Origin: Alphaproteobacteria bacterium
Lineage (GTDB): Bacteria > Pseudomonadota > Alphaproteobacteria > TMED109
Reading direction: 5' to 3'
Assembly: GCA_022825705.1 (NCBI GenBank)
Contig: JAJDWH010000050.1
Span: 82,916-146,915, forward strand
Length of the DNA: 64,000 bases
Below, one piece after another: positions 61,704-64,000 of the stretch (position 1 is its first letter; each line of letters begins with the position of its first letter). The position numbers and the translations under genes are program-made. Below the pieces are notes generated by a model. It ran no database searches and was not told the DNA's origin. It saw only the letters and a program-made list of their open reading frames with translations.

Positions 61704-63182
61704 ATGTCGCGCAAGGCGTTCTTCCGGGCCGGTTGGGTGCTGATGACCCTGGCAGCGGTCGGCGTGGCGCTGCTGTGGATGACGGTTGGCGGCGCCCGCA
61801 GGATTTTCCTGATCGGCGAGACGACCGCCGCCCACCATCAGATCGAGCTGGCATGCGAAAGTTGCCATACCGCGCCGGTCTTCGCCGCGGCGGCGACAGC
61901 GGAGCAGGCGTTGAACAAGGCTTGCCGGAACTGCCACGAGGATGAACTGGCCGAAGCCGACGACAGCCATCCCAGGAAGATGTTCCGCAACCCGCGGATG
62001 GCCGTCTATTGGGACAAGCTAGATGCGCGGCTCTGCACGACCTGCCACGCGTAGCATCGGCCCGAGATCACGCGGAAAGGAGCGGTTACCGTGGCTGCGG
62101 ACTTTTGCCGGGCGTGCCACAGCGAGGGCGACCAGGACGTTCGCACGGACCGACCCAGCCACGCCGGATTGGCCGTTGATACCTGTGCGTCAGCAGGCTG
62201 CCACAACTATCACGACAATCGTGCCCTCTACGCGGACTTCCTGGCGAAGCACGCAAACCAGCCGTGGCTGTCGGCGGCCCCCGTGCACACCTTGTCAGCA
62301 CGGCAACGTGCCCCAGCGCCAGCCGGGGAAAAGACGCTCGAGCGAGGTGACGCCCTAGCTCCTGTGGCGGCGCTCACCGATCCGACGGCCCTTGATCAGT
62401 GGACGGGTTCGGGTCATGCAGCGGCGGGCGTGAACTGCGCCGGTTGCCACGCCCCGGAAGTGGCGCCGGATGCCCCGGTCGCGGAGGTCGAGGCTCGATG
62501 GATCGCCGCCCCGCCCCTAGCGGTCTGCCGGAGCTGTCACAAGGCGGAAGCGAATACGTTCGCACGCGGCCGGCACGGCATGCGCCAGTACCCCTTGATC
62601 GCCCCGCCGCGCGATGCGGCGAAGACGGCCATCGGCGCCATCCTGCCAGAGACTATCGTGCGGTGGCTCGCGGATGCCCCGCATCCCACCCAGATGACCG
62701 TGCGCGAGGCGCGCCTCCCGATGCGCGCCGCTGCCGCCCACAAGGTGCTCGATTGCGGGACCTGTCACCAGCCCCACGCGGTCGATGTCGGGCAAGCTGC
62801 GGTGGAGGCCTGCGTGTCCTGTCATGACGACCCTCACAGCCGGGCCTATGTCGGCAGTCCTCATCACGTGCTCTGGCAGGCCGAGCAGTCCGGCGCCGCG
62901 GCGCCCGGGACCGGGGTGAGTTGCGCTACCTGCCATATGCTGAAATCCGAGCGCCGCGGCGTAATCGCCACCAGCCACCACCAGAACGATGGCCTGCGTC
63001 CCAACACAAAAATGATCCGACCTGTTTGCCTCGATTGCCACGGGCTCGGCTTCGCGATCAACGCGCTCGCGGACTCCGGGCTCGTAGCGCGAAACTTCAG
63101 GGGACGGTCGGCGGTTCATGTCCAAAGCATCGATTGGGCAGTGCGGCACGCCGCTTCGGAAACCGAGAACACCGGGCGTTGA
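61704..63182 (+). pseudogene. Multihaem cytochrome c split by an in-frame amber codon
   Basis: One frame of 493 codons is interrupted only by TAG at 62052-62054 (codon 117). Residues 10-30 are a membrane anchor/signal. Before the stop lie three haem motifs (CESCH, CRNCH, CTTCH); after it lie CRACH, a CX4CH (CASAGCH), CAGCH, CRSCH, CGTCH, CVSCH, CATCH and CLDCH, eleven in all. The break reads Cys-His-Ala-stop-His-Arg-Pro-Glu, and a single T-to-G change would give Glu, so it looks like a point nonsense mutation or a read-through codon. Many spare His can be distal haem ligands. It should be a periplasmic electron carrier paired with the cytochrome-b-like gene upstream. Confidence 0.8.
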
Positions 63183-63230
63183 GCGCGCGCCCGCGTGCTC
63201 AACCCAGCCAAGAAAGAAAGGGGAACCGCC

Positions 63231-63800
63231 ATGCAGTCAAGATCAGCCCGACTCACCGTGTTGACGGCGGGTGTTGCCGCCATGGTTGCGGCGGCGAGCG
63301 CAGCCGCAGACGGCATTCCGTACCGACAGGTCGCCGACATGCTGTATCAGGTCATGTCCGCAGACCGCGAGGTTTATACCAAGATGGTGATTCAGCGCCT
63401 CACGGTGGACGACGAGGTCATCACCGCGTCGGAACACTTCGAGGACGATGTCGCCTTGCCGTTGCCCGCGCAGATGTTCCGCTTCGGCGCAGAACGGGTG
63501 GCGGATGAAACGGAGGACTTCTCGTACGCGTTGCTCTCGCTCCAGCCGATCAACAAGAAGAACGGCCCCGGGACCGGACTGGAGAAGGAAGGCCTGGAGT
63601 TCGTCGTCGACAACGAGGGGGAGAACTTCTACGGGGAAGAGGAACTTGGCGGGCAGCGCTACTTCACCGCCGTGTATCCCGATTATGCCGTCAGCGAAGC
63701 CTGCATCCGTTGCCACAACGAGCATAGGGATTCGCCGCGCACCGACATCAAGGTGGGTGACGTGATGGGCGGCGTCGTGATTCGCTTTCCGGTGGACTGA
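63231..63800 (+). CDS. Tll0287-like (DUF3365) c-type haem protein
   Basis: 189 residues from the ATG at 63231, preceded by AAAGGGGAA; an ATG at 63195 is less likely. A signal peptide ends near ASAAADG. The mature part has QVADMLYQVMSADREVYTKMV, a PAQMFRFGAE segment and near the C-terminus ACIRCHNEH, a CxxCH haem site, then GDVMGGVVIRFPVD. This is the layout of Tll0287/DUF3365 proteins, PAS-like c-type haem proteins proposed to sense redox state or small ligands. It follows the multihaem cytochrome by 48 bases and is intact. Confidence 0.83.
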   Translation: MQSRSARLTVLTAGVAAMVAAASAAADGIPYRQVADMLYQVMSADREVYTKMVIQRLTVDDEVITASEHFEDDVALPLPAQMFRFGAERVADETEDFSYALLSLQPINKKNGPGTGLEKEGLEFVVDNEGENFYGEEELGGQRYFTAVYPDYAVSEACIRCHNEHRDSPRTDIKVGDVMGGVVIRFPVD

Positions 63801-63808
63801 AGGCTGTT

Positions 63809-63825
63809 GCAGTCATCGCGACTGC
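63809..63825 (+). terminator. Stem-loop after the DUF3365 gene
   Basis: GCAGTC-atcgc-GACTGC starts nine bases after the stop codon. There is no T-run; it is a weak terminator candidate for the redox operon. Confidence 0.3.
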
Positions 63826-63863
63826 GGCGTCGAGACCGTGAGGCGAACAGGTCCCGCGACTTA

Positions 63864-64000
63864 GAGCGTGTCTGTCATTGAGAGAATCCCCGGGGGGATT
63901 CCATTTTGGGTAAGGATGTGATTCAAAGGGGTTTTGGCTGCACTGGAGGCCGGACCCATGACTCGACCCTATTCGAACGACCTTCGCGAGCGCGTGGTGC
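63864..64000 (+). mobile_element. Left end of an IS630-family element
   Basis: A transposase start with the IS630 pattern begins at 63958. Upstream is a perfect GAATCCCC-gg-GGGGATTC palindrome (63884-63901). A TA dinucleotide just before GAGCGTGTCTGTC (63862-63876) would be the target duplication typical of this family. The exact terminus is inferred, as the right end lies outside the window. Confidence 0.55.
63958..64000 (+). CDS. IS630-family transposase, N-terminal fragment cut by the window edge
   Basis: Fourteen residues, MTRPYSNDLRERVV, are visible from the ATG at 63958. This is the characteristic start of IS630-type transposases (..YS.DLRERVV), ahead of the helix-turn-helix. The rest lies outside the window. 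It differs from the decayed copy at 60017. Confidence 0.75.
   Translation, partial: MTRPYSNDLRERVV

Noticed and set aside
63884..63901. GAATCCCC palindrome as a terminator of the DUF3365 gene
   Set aside because: It lies inside the probable IS end, has no T-run and is over 80 bases from the stop; it is better explained as part of the element's terminus.

Overview
This is a GC-rich (about 63-65 % by eye), gene-dense stretch of a pseudomonadotal chromosome, most likely from an alphaproteobacterium of the Rhodospirillales kind. I base that on three complete or partial TRAP transporter sets, a gatC-gatA-gatB operon with ruvX diverging from it, a soluble NAD-dependent formate dehydrogenase, promoters of the CTTGnn-17-TATATA type, and many ATGA/GTGA/TAGTG gene overlaps. 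The placement is an inference; no 16S or marker phylogeny is possible here.

Left part (1-12.5 kb): an edge-truncated FitA-like antitoxin; a minus-strand operon for sugar-acid uptake and breakdown (IlvD/Edd dehydratase, D-2-hydroxyacid dehydrogenase, a small exported protein, TRAP dctPQM); an outer-membrane barrel protein; ChaC; an AcuI/YhdH reductase; an amidase; and a glyoxalase-fold protein. Next comes a plus-strand aromatic ring-cleavage operon (12.6-18.8 kb: HpaB-like hydroxylase, aldehyde dehydrogenase, LigB-type extradiol dioxygenase, FAH-family isomerase/decarboxylase, PaaK-like CoA ligase) with a MarR-family regulator behind it. Its promoter carries two copies of an 11-bp dyad, one lying between the -35 and -10. 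A second TRAP set (19.7-22.7 kb) follows.

Middle part (23-49 kb): housekeeping and mixed genes. These are tRNA-Pro(GGG), tRNA-Gln(TTG), moaA, nadK; a translationally coupled minus-strand operon (TRAP dctQM without a binding protein, a haloalkane-dehalogenase-like hydrolase with Glu at the nucleophile position, mnmA, ybdK); a Tat-exported PhoX-like phosphatase; a peptide-type ABC transporter lacking ATPases; a stand-alone GPP34 (GOLPH3-like) protein; PDZ, HCCA-isomerase and dienelactone-hydrolase genes; tRNA-Gln(CTG); a likely small RNA with an anti-Shine-Dalgarno linker; a LysM envelope protein with seven 55-residue repeats; thpR, a GST, a flavin reductase and gatCAB/ruvX.

Right part (49-64 kb): formate dehydrogenase (fdsA plus a fused fdsG-fdsB), an acyl-CoA-dehydrogenase-like flavoprotein, a DapA-family aldolase, a Phd/VapC-type toxin-antitoxin pair, an enoyl-CoA hydratase, and then about 2 kb of decayed mobile DNA (integrase tail, IS630 fragment, broken ORFs with foreign codon use). 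Beyond it is an unusual redox locus: a GPP34 domain fused to a multi-His membrane cytochrome-b-like domain, an eleven-haem-motif cytochrome c and a Tll0287/DUF3365 haem protein. In this sequence the first gene is frameshifted by a third copy of an 11-bp tandem repeat (two copies would restore the frame exactly), and the second is cut by one in-frame amber codon. An IS630-family transposase begins at the right edge.
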